Source: Dendrobium chrysotoxum (Eukaryota > Streptophyta > Magnoliopsida > Asparagales > Orchidaceae). Taken from it: a stretch of 64,000 bases of DNA. Positions 32,701-44,161 of this stretch are shown piece after piece. The stretch's first letter is position 1. Each line of letters begins with the position of its first letter. Both the position numbers and the translations under genes were made by a program. The stretch covers positions 37,469,390-37,533,389 of the forward strand of contig CM034300.1 of NCBI GenBank assembly GCA_019925795.1. The letters run 5' to 3'. The notes below the pieces were generated by a model. It did not search any database. It had not been told where the DNA came from and worked only from the letters and a program-made list of their open reading frames with translations.

Positions 32701-33510
32701 AACTGCTGCAGTATTTTGGACAGCAATTGGTGGAGGTCATAAAGAACATTCGTATCTTTCCTGAACTATGTGGTGACCATAAGGAGCTTATTTCAAAATA
32801 TTCGGGTAAGTCGTTATCAGCCTTAGTTTTACAAAAATTGAATGGGAATGGAGATGAAGATCTTGATTGGCCCTGGAGAAGAAGACTGAAGCTTAGACCT
32901 CAGGTAGATCTATTTTGGTGGCATTTATCCATTAATGCTATTTTTTCAAATGAATTCTTGGTGTATAGAAGGTTGTTGGACTGCAATGAGTTTCCAAGAG
33001 GTTGTAAGGTTGTGGAGAATTCTGATCATATTGCTATCAATTGCTTGAAGCTTACTCAAGTGCTCAGCATTCTTAGAAGTTGGGGGTTTTGGAGTTTGGT
33101 TTTCTCCTCCCTTCAAGAGTATTTTTTATGGTTAAAAGCATAGCAGAATATGGTCCTTTTAGTGAAAATGTGTATTGTTCTGTGGTCTTCTTCAGCTGGA
33201 AGATCAGGAACAAGGTTATGCATGGAGGAGTTGAGGATAGCTTGGCTATCATTGCTTCTAATGCTGTTAGCTTTGCTGCAGCATCTTTTTGCCTTAATCG
33301 AAGTTCGGACTACTGGGATACCAACCAGCTCTTGTAGCTTTCTTCTTATTGGCATCCTCCTCCACCCGAATGGATTAAGCTTAACATTGATGCTTCTTTA
33401 GGAAGCAATTTCAATGCTGGGATAGGAGTTGTCTTCAGGGATCATAGAGGCAGATTTTTGTGTGCATTTGGTGTTAACTATTTGCATTGGGATTCAGCAC
33501 AGTTGGAGCT
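29765..33510 (+). pseudogene. LINE1 ORF2: endonuclease, reverse transcriptase, zf-RVT, truncated RNase H
   Basis: Degraded polyprotein spread over several frames. The APE-type endonuclease starts at 29765 (AFWNCRGARK, LIETK, then GVDFN near 30175) and, after a frameshift near 30203-30250, continues with FTWCNN, RLDQC and ASDHYPI. The linker RAKAKWLTDGDTNSKFF lies near 30820-30870. The RT runs 31198-32274, with YRPISL, EEHAAFVKGRSI, SGFRQGFPLSPYLF and catalytic YADD near 31830; a TAG at 31765 and a frameshift near 32275 break it. The zf-RVT region is at 32304-33143 (WRRRLKLRPQVDLFWW). RNase H starts near 33365 (KLNIDASLG, FRDHRG) and ends at 33510 where G1 begins. At least four frame changes mean no function is left. 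Confidence 0.85.
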
Positions 33511-33812
33511 TGTTGACCCTAGTTTTCCCCTAGACCAAGGTCAAGGAGTTGACCTGGTCAAGTTTGACCAGACTAGACCCCAGAGCACATCCCAATGGGT
33601 TCAGGGAGTCAAGCCAAGTCTGCTGAGCCCAAACCCAGGGCCTGGGTCAACCTGGTTGACCAGGTCAACCCAGGTTGACCCATTAGGCCCATATGGGTCT
33701 AAATCAAGTCCAAATCAGATCCAAGCCCAACCAAGGGCTTCAAGGCTCATACCCCTCCTCCCTTGGACCCATTTGACTAGGATTGACCAAGTCAACCCTT
33801 GACTTGGTCAAC
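33511..33812 (+). promoter_or_regulatory. W-box cluster at the start of the G1 LTR
   Basis: Fifteen TTGAC cores (eight on the plus, seven on the minus strand, most followed by C) in about 300 bp, against fewer than one expected by chance. Many are paired as near-perfect palindromes such as GGTCAACCTGGTTGACC (33652-33668). TTGAC(C/T) is the established core bound by WRKY transcription factors. The cluster lies 160-460 bp upstream of the TATA box. Confidence 0.7.
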
Positions 33813-33969
33813 CTAGGCCATTAATAGCTCAAAATGACCTATTTAAGACCATTTAAGGCTTTAAAACCCTTCCTAATCAACCCCAATTCAAACCCACGGC
33901 TAGGGAGTCTAGTTTTCCCTCATAATTAACCTTAGGATAGATCTCAGCCATTAATCACAACCCTAAGGC

Positions 33970-33977
33970 TATAAATA
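33970..33977 (+). promoter_or_regulatory. TATA box of the G1 LTR
   Basis: TATAAATA in the context GGCTATAAATAGGAG, a textbook plant TATA box, followed by GC-rich leader sequence. The same position in G2 (near 63625) is decayed to TTTTAAAT. Confidence 0.8.
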
Positions 33978-34666
33978 GGAGAGATTAGGGCTTGCTTAGG
34001 GACTTTTGGACTCTTGCTCTCTTGGAAAACCTCCTGAAGCCTCGAGACCTTCTGTGAGAGCCCCCACGACCGATCCTCACCCTTCCCAAACCAGATCCGC
34101 CGCCAAACCCTCGCCGGCGGCGAGATCTTCGGCCAACCGAGCCTAAGAACTTTCCAAGGCTATTTGCGATCGATCTAGGCGTCGAGAGCCCAAGGTGTCT
34201 TCTACAATTTTGTGCGTGGACAATCAACAAGTTCAGAGAGTCCTTGAACGGTCCAAACCGTCCACAAACCGAGGTGAAAATCTAAACCCTAGTTAGAAAC
34301 ACTTAGGGTTAATTAGCACCATAATTAGTGTGTTTTAAGCAAAAAAGAGGATCCCACACGAATGCTCTTCATGTGTAGATCATATGTTTAAAATTTCATT
34401 CAAATCCATCCAGTAGATCGCGAGAACGGGATGAAAATAGGGTTAGGGCCTCAGGTAGCGTTCGCCTATAGCTGAGCAGGATCAGAGCCGTTGATCTTAC
34501 GATCAACGGTCGAGATCCCACTGTTTCGCGGTTCGGATCAACCGCAGATCCTTGCCTGCGGTTCCGCACGCGATCCGGCTCGATCTGAGCCCTTGATTCA
34601 TCACGGCGGGGGATCCAACGGCAGCGGAAAGCCGCCGTCGTTTTAAGTAGAGGCGGGTCCCGCCGC

Positions 34667-34718
34667 GCCAATCATTGGCAATGATTGCGCGGCGGTGCAA
34701 TCATTGCCAATGATTGGC
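34667..34718 (+). promoter_or_regulatory. perfect 22-bp inverted repeat made of four HD-Zip II-type sites
   Basis: Arms 34667-34688 and 34697-34718 are exact reverse complements with an 8-nt GC-rich loop. Each arm is itself a palindrome made of CAATCATTG and CAATGATTG separated by one base (sites at 34669, 34679, 34698 and 34708). CAAT(C/G)ATTG is the established site of class II HD-Zip proteins. It may equally act as an RNA hairpin, since it lies downstream of the TATA box. Confidence 0.6.
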
Positions 34719-34859
34719 CGCGGTTAGTGCGGCTAATCATAGGCTGACACGTTGCCGCGCCGTTTTTTTATTTTATTTTATTTTATTTAATTAATTTAAA
34801 AAATTATTTTAAATATGTTTTAAAAAATTAAAAAAAAATTATTATTTTTATTATTATAA

Positions 34860-34884
34860 TTATTATTATTAGTATTTTAATTAC

Positions 34885-34921
<37 letters not shown>

Positions 34922-35830
34922 TTTATTATTTTTTAATATTATTATATTAATAATGATATTCTTATTTTAATAATAATTATTATATTAATAATAGTATTAG
35001 TTTTCTAATATTATTATTATAATAATAATATTATTATTTTAATATCATTATTATATTAATAATATTTTTATTATTTTTAATATTATTATATTAAAAATGA
35101 TATTCTTATTTTAATAATAATTATTATATTAATAATAGTATTAGTTTTCTAATATTATTATTATAATAATAATATTATTATTTTAATATCATTATTATAT
35201 TAATAATACTTTTATTATTTTTAATATTATTATATTAATAATGATATTCTTATTTTAATAATAATTATTATATTAATAAAAGTATTAGTTTTCTAATATT
35301 ATTATTATAATAATAATATTATTATTTTAATATCATTATTATATTAATAATATTTTTATAATTTTTAATATTATTATATTAATAATGATATTCTTATTTT
35401 AATAATAATTATTATATTAATAATAGTATTAGTTTTCTAATATTATTATAATAATAATAATATTATTATTTTAATATCATTATTATATTAATAATATTTT
35501 TATTATTTTTAATATTATTATATTAATAATGATATTCTTATTTTAATAATAATTATTATATTAATAATAGTATTAGTTTTCTAATATTATTATAATAATA
35601 ATATTATTATTATTTTAATATCATTATTATATTAATAATATTTTTATTATTTTTAATATTATTATATTAATAATGATATTCTTATTTTAATAATTATTAT
35701 TATATTAATAATAGTATTATTTTTCTAATATTATTATTTTAATATCATTATTATATTAATAATAGTATTATTTTTCTAATATTATTATTATAATAATAAT
35801 ATTATAATTTTAATATCATTATTATATTAA
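34860..35830 (+). repeat. 144-bp AT-rich minisatellite inside the G1 LTR
   Basis: The marker GATATTCTTATTTTAA recurs at 34955, 35099, 35243, 35387, 35531 and 35675, spacing exactly 144 bp each time; a second marker, TTTTCTAATATT, keeps the same phase. Units consist only of A/T-rich trinucleotide-like blocks with a few C and G marker bases. Degenerate copies with other spacing continue to about 36240, and a TTA microsatellite precedes the array (about 34889-34920). Confidence 0.9.
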
Positions 35831-37574
35831 TAATATTTCTATCCTCTTAATATTATAATACTAATAATGATATTATTATTTTAATGATTATTATTATATT
35901 AATAATAATATTATTTTAATATTATTATTATGTCAATAATAACATTATTATTTTAATATCATTATTACATCTTTTTTTTACTATTTTAATATTATAATAT
36001 TAATAGGGTTATTATTATTTTAATGTTGTTATTTTATTAATAACAATGTCATTATTTCAAAAATTATTATTATTTTAATAATATCATTATAATACTATTA
36101 TTTTTAATATTATTGATTAATAATAATATTAGTTAATTTAATATTATTATTATATTAATAATATCATCACAATACTATTATTTTAATGTTATTGATTAAT
36201 ATTATTATTATATTATTATATTATTATTAATATTTTAAAAATTAGTTTATTTATTTATTATTATTTTAAAAATCCAGATATGTTAATATATTATTTACTT
36301 TAAATTTACTAATTATTTTTTAAATATTAAATTATTCTAAATAATTTAAAATTATTTTTTTCTTTTTTTTTTAAAAACCTATTAAACTACAAAAATTCAT
36401 AACTTCCTCATTTTAAGTCGGATTTTGACGTATAATACCTCGTTCTTTTCAGAAAAATGTGAATTGTAATTTAAAAATACTTTCATTGTCTGATTCTATG
36501 ATTTCTGGATATTTTGTTTTATATTACTTGCTTATTTAATTATTTAAATATTATTTAATTAATATAAATAATTATTTTAAAATAAAAATTATTTTAAAAC
36601 CCCTTGGTGGCTGATGGACCTCCCATGCTTATGAACTGAATTAATTTCAAATTATCTTACTTCCAAACTTGTATTTTTACATATTTATAATCTTTATGTA
36701 TTTTAAAATTACTTTAAAATTAAGTAGTATTTAAATCCTCCAATTTTGGGAGGTCCACCTTTTGTGAAATTTTAAACCTAGGCCATGTATATGAGGAGCA
36801 AGTCATGTGGGAGAAGGATTAGTGAATGATTGTGTCCCAATCATTCACTAATCACTTCATTAGGTTTTCTTTACTTAGTATTTTCGTAGTCCTTGCATGT
36901 GTAGGTTGCACAAGCACTTAGCCTAGGCTCTCCTAGATCTAAGGACATGATTTGGTGTGTTTATATTTGCTGCATGTACCCTCTTTGTTATGCCTAAGGG
37001 TTAGTCACTTTATTTTATTCCTACGTAACGTAGTGACACCCTAAGGATAATAATTAAGGACCGTCTAGTGAACTTAGAAAAGTTCCAGGAATTAGGGTAG
37101 AATCCCAAATAACTTGAAATTTGAAACACTTAAATATAGTGACATCTGAAACCCCCTAGAATTTTCTAGGAAGTTTTTGGATTCCTTAAAGCACTTAATT
37201 AGCAAACCCTAATTTACCCGTTAATTAAGCCTCAGAAACTTCAAAAAAATATAATAAATCTATTTTAAATCAAAAAAATACCCATAATACCTCAAACTCT
37301 CCAGAATCCTGTCCCCAACCTTAGATAATTAGGCCCTCTTAATTGGACATTAATCTGGACTTTAATTCAACCTTAATTAAAAATCACCTTTTTGCCTTTA
37401 ATAATTCATTAAAAATTATTAAAAATCCCAAATCTTCCCCAAGCACTTGGGAACACCTCCTTAGGTCATTTCTGACCTTTGGGGGTGATTCCAATTAGTT
37501 TGGAGCTAATTTGGGTCAAAACCCCCAAAGCACCCCTAATTAGGCAATTCCGATAATTTATTTAATTGCCCTAA

Positions 37575-38090
37575 CTTCTAAAAATCATAACTAATTACAG
37601 AAAATTCCAAAATGGGCAAACTAAAAGGAATTCAGCTCTAATTAAAGTCTAATATTTATCAAAAATACTTGGTGTCTAGAAATCAGCTTAAATTGAAAAG
37701 TCAACCTTCCGGTCAACCGTAGCCTATAGTCTAGGGCCCGAAACTTCTAAAATTCATAACTTTGCGTAGGAAAGTCCAAATCCAGCAATCTCAAAGGTAT
37801 TCAACTCACATTAGGGTCTAGTATTTATTAAAAAAAATATTGAGATTCCAGAAATCAACTAAAATCAAAAAGTCAACAATCCGGTCAAACTTAGTTCAAA
37901 ACAAGACCAAAACTTCAGAAATTCATAACTTTGGGTAGAAGAATCCAAATTGGGCATGCTAACTGTCTAACTGATCAAGTTAAAGCCTAGTATTTTATAA
38001 AAATATTAGCTATTCATAAATCCCCTTTAATCAAAAAGTCAATTTTGGACCCCCCTTTGTCTAGAGTATAGGTGGACCCCGAACCTCCTA
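37575..38090 (+). repeat. 169-bp degenerate tandem repeat in the G1 LTR
   Basis: Units start with CTTCTAAAAWTCATAAC at 37575, 37744 and 37913 (spacing 169 bp each) and a decayed fourth at about 38084. Each unit continues with TCCAAA, a TAGTATTTAT-type stretch and AAAAGTCAA. Identity between units is moderate by eye. Confidence 0.7.
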
Positions 38091-39000
38091 AAACTCACTA
38101 ATGTAATTTAAACTTTAAATATTATCACTCTAAGCATTAAAACCAACCTACACATTAAATTGACTAAAATGGATCCTAATTCACTAATATTTGAACCTTA
38201 AATAAAACTTCCTTTTTAGACCTACAACTAACCTGGACAGTAGGCAATTCTAACTAACTACCCAGCTTAGGATCTACCTCAGTTACACAGCTTTTCACAC
38301 ACATCTAGATGGTTTGTTAGGGCACCACTTCTAGTCCTAGGCTAGGTCGGTGTTTACTTTTCTATTGTGTGCCGAGATTTCTGAGATTTCACTGCATGTT
38401 GTGATTGAGATGATGCTGGTGTGTTTGTTTACTTTTACTGCACTCTGGAAATTTATGTGACTGCACGATAGACTACACATAGGTTAGGATCAATCTTGAT
38501 ACTAATGATATTTTCTACAGGTGGCCATGCTCATGCCATGCTAAAATATAAGGGGGGCAATAATCATGATTTAAAAATTAATGCTATTTTATGTAGGTAC
38601 TTCAGAAATTGCTCAGCCCTCCTAAATAAATGAGGGCTAAAATAATAAATCATTATAAATTACTACAGGTGCTCCAGAGCTTGCTTAGCCCTCAAAATAA
38701 CTAAGAGCATGGCCAAGTGTGGCTGCGATGAATTTTTTTTATTTTCTTTTTCATATAAACTGCTTGGGATGATGTATAAACTGCTTGGGATGATTTTTAT
38801 TAGGATAACCTTGCAGGAGAGTCTAGAATTTACTGCTTTTCATTAATGTAATCATTTGTAATATTGGTATTGAGTTGTGAAAGTTCATTTTGAGTGGGGA
38901 TACTAGGATCTAAAGGTTGGATGCCCAAAGAGAAAAGGACACCCAATATGAGGATAGTCCTTTTCTATTTGGGAATCCAAATTTGGATCATTCTACTGCC

Positions 39001-39105
39001 CGAGGAGTCCAAGGAAGCTGAGATCCAAGGAGGCCAACGACTACCCGAGGAGTCCAAGGAAGCTGAGATCCAAGGAGTCCAACGAAGCTGAGATCCGAGG
39101 AGTCC
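39001..39105 (+). repeat. 45-bp tandem repeat in the G1 LTR
   Basis: CGAGGAGTCCAAGGAAGC begins at 39001 and 39046, and a third partial copy of the GAGATCC/GGAGTCC portion ends near 39105. Confidence 0.8.
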
Positions 39106-40457
39106 ATGAAAGAGAAGATAAAGGAGATGAAGAGCAAGAGTATCCCACTCAAAATAACTTGCGTCAGTCTTACGATTAGAAATCCAGGTTGTTGGCAGTG
39201 GTGCCCGGCCACTTTAATTTTTCGCAGACCCTGGGTTGTAATTAAGGGTAGTTGGCCTATGGACATTTAATTGATTTGTTTAATTATTTACTGTGTTTGA
39301 TTTGATGATAATTACGTATAGGTTGTATTCTTTTATAGTTTATTGGCGATCTGCGTGCCACTTTTGTTTTAGCCTGGATTTCGTTAGGCTCTCTAAGGAC
39401 TAAAACCTTTTCTACTCACAACTACTATTTAAAATTTTAAGTTTTAAGCAATTTAGAAACTTAACGACCTAGGGAATTGCCGGAATCGTCCGGGGTCGCA
39501 TGCATATTAATGCATTTCTCTTTCCTTCTATAAGACACTTCCCTGCCTGCAGGTAGAGTCCGGATAATCTGACCTATGAGGATGAGGTGCCGGACCTGGG
39601 GAAGCCCAGTCTAATTCTAAAAATTATTTTTATAAGCCTTTTTTAAAATCCTGTGCGTATCTGATTTGGATACTTTAACCAGCATGCATTGCATTAGAAA
39701 TCAACTATTCAAAATTTTAATTGCATTAGTCATAGGAGCATTCACCCAACATCAGTCTAGGGCCAACTAGGAAATCCTCTAGACGTCGGCCCTACCTCCA
39801 AGAACTGTAACCTACCTACCCATCTTTCATAAATGACTGGACAGCATGGTTTTGAAGCGACTAGGTGGTTAGCTGGCTCCCCAATCCAGGCCGGGGTAAG
39901 TCCAGATTTTACATTGCAGAGATCCTAAACCCTACATATTCGCGTCACACGGATGACGCCACCTCCATCCTTCCCTCCTGCATGCTTCGAGTGCATGATT
40001 TATTTATTTTATCCAGTTTCTTCTCACTACCTTAGTCCCTCCGGATGCTGATGTGAGCCGTGCATGTTGACTAAGCCTAGTTGAACCTTTCTTCCCCTTC
40101 GAGTAGGATTTCCTAATCTTATCCCCTTGTGCCAATCCCAATTTGGAAAGAATAATATAGGATCCTTAATCAAGAGTTTTCTCAGGCTCCGGCTTGAGAT
40201 GTAATTAACCACGGGGGCTTGCGCCCGTGGGAAACCGAATCCCACTCTCAAATAAACCCCATTCGAGCTAATGTATCGGGTGGGGGAAATCCGTTGTAAT
40301 TAGATCGTACATATTATTATCCATCGAGGTGTGCTGGTGAGAGCCACTATCCTCAATGGTTAATCCTATGTGTGATCGAATCTGCCCTTCCATTGGCCAA
40401 TACTGTCTCCCCTCGCGGGGTAGCAGTGTTGTGTCCTTTCGGAGGTCCACAGGTTTC

Positions 40458-40475
40458 TAGCGACCACGGTGGGAC
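40458..40475 (+). promoter_or_regulatory. probable primer binding site of G1
   Basis: TAGCGACCACGGTGGGAC fits, with one change (TGG to TAG), the TGGCGACC...GTGGGAC pattern I know from Tat-lineage elements. It follows CCACAGGTTTC, which would end the LTR at CA (40451). The tRNA cannot be named with certainty. Confidence 0.5.
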
Positions 40476-40792
40476 ATGTTTCTCTCTCCATCTTTGGATT
40501 ATATATTATTCATTCTAGTGTGTACTCCGGGAATGGTACTCCTTAGATTAGGTCCGTCCCACTCTTAGTTAGGGTCCTTCCTTAGTTAGGATCGTTCTTC
40601 TTTTTCTTAGTTAGGGTTCCCCCCTAGCTAGGTTTCTTTCTTTATGTTCTTCTTAGTTAGGGTTTCCCCCCAGCTGAGTTCCTTTCCTTCTGACCTTCTA
40701 GGTCATTCCGTCCCCTATCTATCATTCATCTTCTCCTTATTTGTTACTAATCATTTTTTAAATTTCTTTTCTTCTTCTTGGCAGACAGTGCC

Positions 40793-43700
40793 ATGGCTTC
40801 CTTCGTGCCTTCCGTTACTTTCAGTTTTGGTTCTGACGCGTGGGTGACACTTCCTGAGTCCCTGCTAGCCAGTCCTCTCGCTGGAGGAATCACTTTTGGT
40901 TCCTTCACTGACTCGGCCTTCGTCACTCTTGGCAGGCCGACCCCTGCTAAGGCTGCTGCCTACTCTCCTCCCCAGAGGAGAGCTCGCGCAGCCATGCGAC
41001 CTTTTGGACGTCCAGTTGCTCGGCGGACAGCCCGGGCACCTGCTCGTCCTACTCCTGTTCGTGTGCAGCCGGCACACCCTGTGGTTAGGCAGCCAGTGCC
41101 TAGACCACTCCCTGTTCAGCCCACTCGTCCAGCGGTTAGGCGACCAATGCATACCGCACCTATTGTTCAGACTGCCCTGGCCCCTCAGCGCCGGTAGGCA
41201 GTAGTTACCCCTGTTGTTACTCTGGCAGAGGCAGCTCGTGTTCGGGTTCCCCCTCCTTCTTCCTCCAGGAAGAGGGGTGCCCAGACCGAGGCTCCTTCGC
41301 CTTCCTCCCGTCGGGTTTCAGCTTTCGCTCGACTGTCTCACCTAGAGACCCCCGAGCAGACCCCGACACTTCCTGTAGTCCCTGTTCCCCCTGTCACTCA
41401 GGCAGTGGGTTCAGATGTTGCTTCATCTTCTGCCTCCGGCCTTGGGAGAAGGGCCCGGAGGAATAGAAACTGTAGACTTCGGTTGGCTGCATCCGAGGCA
41501 GATAGACAGCGGATGACAGATTCGTTGGCTCACCAGGAGCCAGTTCAGAGGAGAGTGGTCCCCAGGAAGCGGGCACCACGACCAGTTGCAGTTTCCCCTA
41601 CCCCGGACGTTACAGTTGCCCCTGAGATAGCAGAGGTTCAGGGAGGACGCTTCTCTCCACTGACACACAGTGGTGATGAGGAGGACGTTGCTCGCTTTGC
41701 GGCGGCCCCTCCTGTCACTACTACTTTACCATGCGCTAGGGTCCCCAGGGATGATGCTGCTCGAACCCTCTCTCGGAGGATTCGGAGCATTATCCGCTTA
41801 GCGCAGGGTCGAGGCCCCGTCAGTCGGGAGAGGTTACTCCACCAGATTTCTTAGGCGTCCGTTCAGTTGCAAAGACAGACTGCTAGGCAGAGGTACAGGT
41901 GGGAGAGAGGACAGCCACCTAGGCAGACTGTTAGTTCAGTTCCGTTGGCGAGACCACAGACAGTTACTTCAGTTGTTGGACGACGTCCACATCGTCATGG
42001 ACAGAGGCAGCAGTTGGAGCCTCCCAGACCCTAGCTCCCTTCAGTTGTAGTAGCCCCGCAGCAGTCAGTTGCCCCTACTGGGTCCCGTCGCAGTAGATGG
42101 GTATGGAGACGACGGCAGGCAGAGTCCCCTGTCGATGCAGTACAACCAGTTTAGGTAGTTGAGCAGTTAGAGGTAGTTGTTCCTTCCGGATCAGAGGCAG
42201 TTCCGATGGTCTGTGATGCAGCGACGGATGATGATGTTGCAGTTTCTCCTAGTGGTTCACCGGTTCGGGCAGAGCCAGCCCTTAGCCCTTACGAGACTTC
42301 TTCCCCTTTGAGTTCGTATGCGAAGGATTTCCATCAGACCCTCGATGAGGACGATGAACTTGAGGATGACTTACTCGAGGAGGAGTCAGATGGAGACATA
42401 CCGGTGCATAGAGTATGCGTGGTTACTAGACGTGGCCACTTAGATGAGCAGATAGAGGCAGATGATGATGATGAGCAGGGAGAAGCTGAGGTAGGAGGAT
42501 CTCCCCGATCAGTTGAGACAAATGCCACAGTGCTACAGTTACAGACTCAGATGACAGAGATGGTTAGGGCCATGGCAGCGATGACAGCTCAGTTGACGGC
42601 TTTGGGGGCGATGCCCCAGATGACGGTCGTAGGCACACCTGCTACATCCAGGGACGAGCCAGCAACACCACCTGTAGTAGCACCAGGTTCTGTGGGAGTA
42701 GAGAGGGCCCAGAGAGCAGTTCCAGTGGCACCTACGGCAGTCACTTTCACTACCCCGGTCCAGAGTCAGTCAGTTCAGTTGTCAGCCGGACATATTCAAG
42801 ATCTGATTGCCCAGAAGATCGAGCAGGCCATTTCCTCCAGGAAGACTGGAGAGGTAGTTAGCAGGGGGTGTCCTTACCCAGTAGAGTACGAGCACGAGCC
42901 CTACCCCCCTGGTTTTGTCCCTCCTAGGTTCAGAGTCTTTGATGGGTTTGGGAACCCGAGGTAGCACGTGGCCCAGTACCGAGCCATCTGTTGCAATATA
43001 GGAGGGAATGATGCACTGATGTTGAGACTTTTTGTCAGTAGTCAAGTTGGGGTGGCCTTTGCCTGGTACGCCGACCTCCCCAACGATTCAGTACGCACCT
43101 TTGCAGAGTTGGAGCAGTTGTTTGTGCAGAGGTTTGTCAGTGCAGAGCACCGAGTTACAGTTGGAGAGCTAGTTGTGACTAGACAGTGGCCCCGAGAGCC
43201 TCTCCCAGATTATATAGTCAGATGGAGGAACCTCAGCCTACAGTGTGAGCCCCAGTTACAGGTGCAGCATGTAGTAGAAATTTTGTTGAAGAACATAGAT
43301 GGTCCGATAACACCTTATCTGAAGGGTTTCAACATCAGAACCTTTCAAAAGTTGTTGACAAAGGTGATCAGTTTGCAGGACAGCATACCCGATGCAGTCC
43401 CTCCTAAGGTTGAGAGTCAACCTTCACGTAGACCTCAGCGGCAGGAGTCTTCAGGGGCACCTCCACCTAGGAAAGGGGAGGTACACAGTACTTATGGACC
43501 ATCAGATAAGGGCAAGAATCCCTTAGTCAGTTCAGCACCACTTCAGCAGTCTCACACACCGGGCCAGTCTGCAGTGCAGTCTAGACCCTCCCGTCGGACC
43601 CCAGAGAGTCAGCAGTACCTACGGGAGAAGCTTAGTAAGGAATATCCCTTTAAAAGGGAAAGTGTGATGAAGATCTTCAAGTTCCTTACTAAGAGAAACA

Positions 43701-44161
43701 TCTTAACATTCGCAAACAACAATAGAGTGGAAGGGGAGGGGCAGACAGAACACCCACTATATTGTCCATTTCACAGACATATCGGGCATGTTATAGAAGA
43801 CTGCTATGTGTTCAAGGACAGAGTTGAGAAGCTCATGGCTAGTGGGCAGATCCACCTACAGGATAGCGACCTGGTCCAGCCCAAGGGCAAGACACCTTAG
43901 ACAGTTCAGATGATCTTGGGCTCCAGTAGTTGTAGTGACAGCTAGAGTGGCAGACAGAGCAGTCGTAGCAGATCACCCAGAGGTTCTGAGGGAGAGTGGC
44001 AGCTAGCACTCTCTCGAAAGATGAAGCAAATGATCCGGCAGACAGTTCAGAGTTCAGAGGCAGTTGAGAGGAGGCCTACCCAGGCCAAGTCGACAGTTGC
44101 CAGCCTAGTTTCTTTGCCAACACCTTTTTCTTCTTCTGTTTCTGTTGTAGTGCCTACATAG
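40793..44161 (+). pseudogene. gag: Tat/Ogre-type Gag of G1, decayed by TAG codons
   Basis: One continuous frame from ATG 40793, interrupted only by TAG codons (41195, 41852, 42032, 42152, 42962, 43898, 43943, 44159). The first about 720 codons are Pro/Arg/Gln-rich low-complexity sequence ending in an acidic stretch (DDELEDDLLEEESDGD near 42350-42395). The retrotransposon gag domain follows at about 42965-43400 (LRLFVSSQVGVAFAWYADLP, FAELEQLFVQRF, PLPDYIVRWRNLSLQ). A CPFHRHIGHVIEDC zinc-finger-like motif lies near 43762-43803. The capsid domain is normal for the lineage; the very long N-terminal extension is unusual. A T-rich stretch ending GCAG at 40781-40784 just before the ATG looks like a splice acceptor. 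The region is markedly richer in G+C than its surroundings. Confidence 0.8.

Larger units (their letters stand above)
6238..33510 (+). mobile_element. L1-type plant LINE (LINE1), split by copy B and cut by G1
   Basis: The LINE occupies 6238-7502 and 28930-33510; everything between belongs to the inserted SIRE elements B and A. Joining the flanks at the GATTG duplication puts the two halves of an ORF1 zinc knuckle back in register, which shows B inserted into a once continuous LINE. ORF1 (RNA-binding) is followed directly by ORF2 (endonuclease, RT, zf-RVT, RNase H). The RNase H domain is cut at 33510 by the LTR of G1, so the 3' end of LINE1 should lie beyond G1. The 5' boundary near 6238 is placed where RTE similarity stops and is approximate. 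Confidence 0.85.
33511..40451 (+). repeat. 5' LTR of G1, unusually long (end inferred)
   Basis: The start TGTTGACC is fixed by the second copy G2 (63170). The end is inferred from the primer-site pattern at 40458, giving about 6.94 kb. Contents in order: W-box cluster (33511-33812), TATA box (33970), GC-rich leader, HD-Zip-type inverted repeat (34667-34718), 144-bp minisatellite (about 34860-35830), further AT-rich DNA, 169-bp repeats (37575-38090), 45-bp repeats (39001-39105). Small reading frames in it show no conserved protein. If the true end is earlier, part of this is an untranslated internal region. Confidence 0.6.

Noticed and set aside
33985..34700. Minus-strand Arg-rich frames in the G1 LTR leader
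   Set aside because: GC-rich leader sequence gives chance Arg-rich frames; no start context or family.
38755..38800. ATATAAACTGCTTGGG in the G1 LTR is identical to 16 bases of the SIRE LTR leader (near 13625)
   Set aside because: With about two billion base pairs of comparisons in 64 kb, one 16-base match is expected about every second window; AT bias raises that. Shared origin is not needed.
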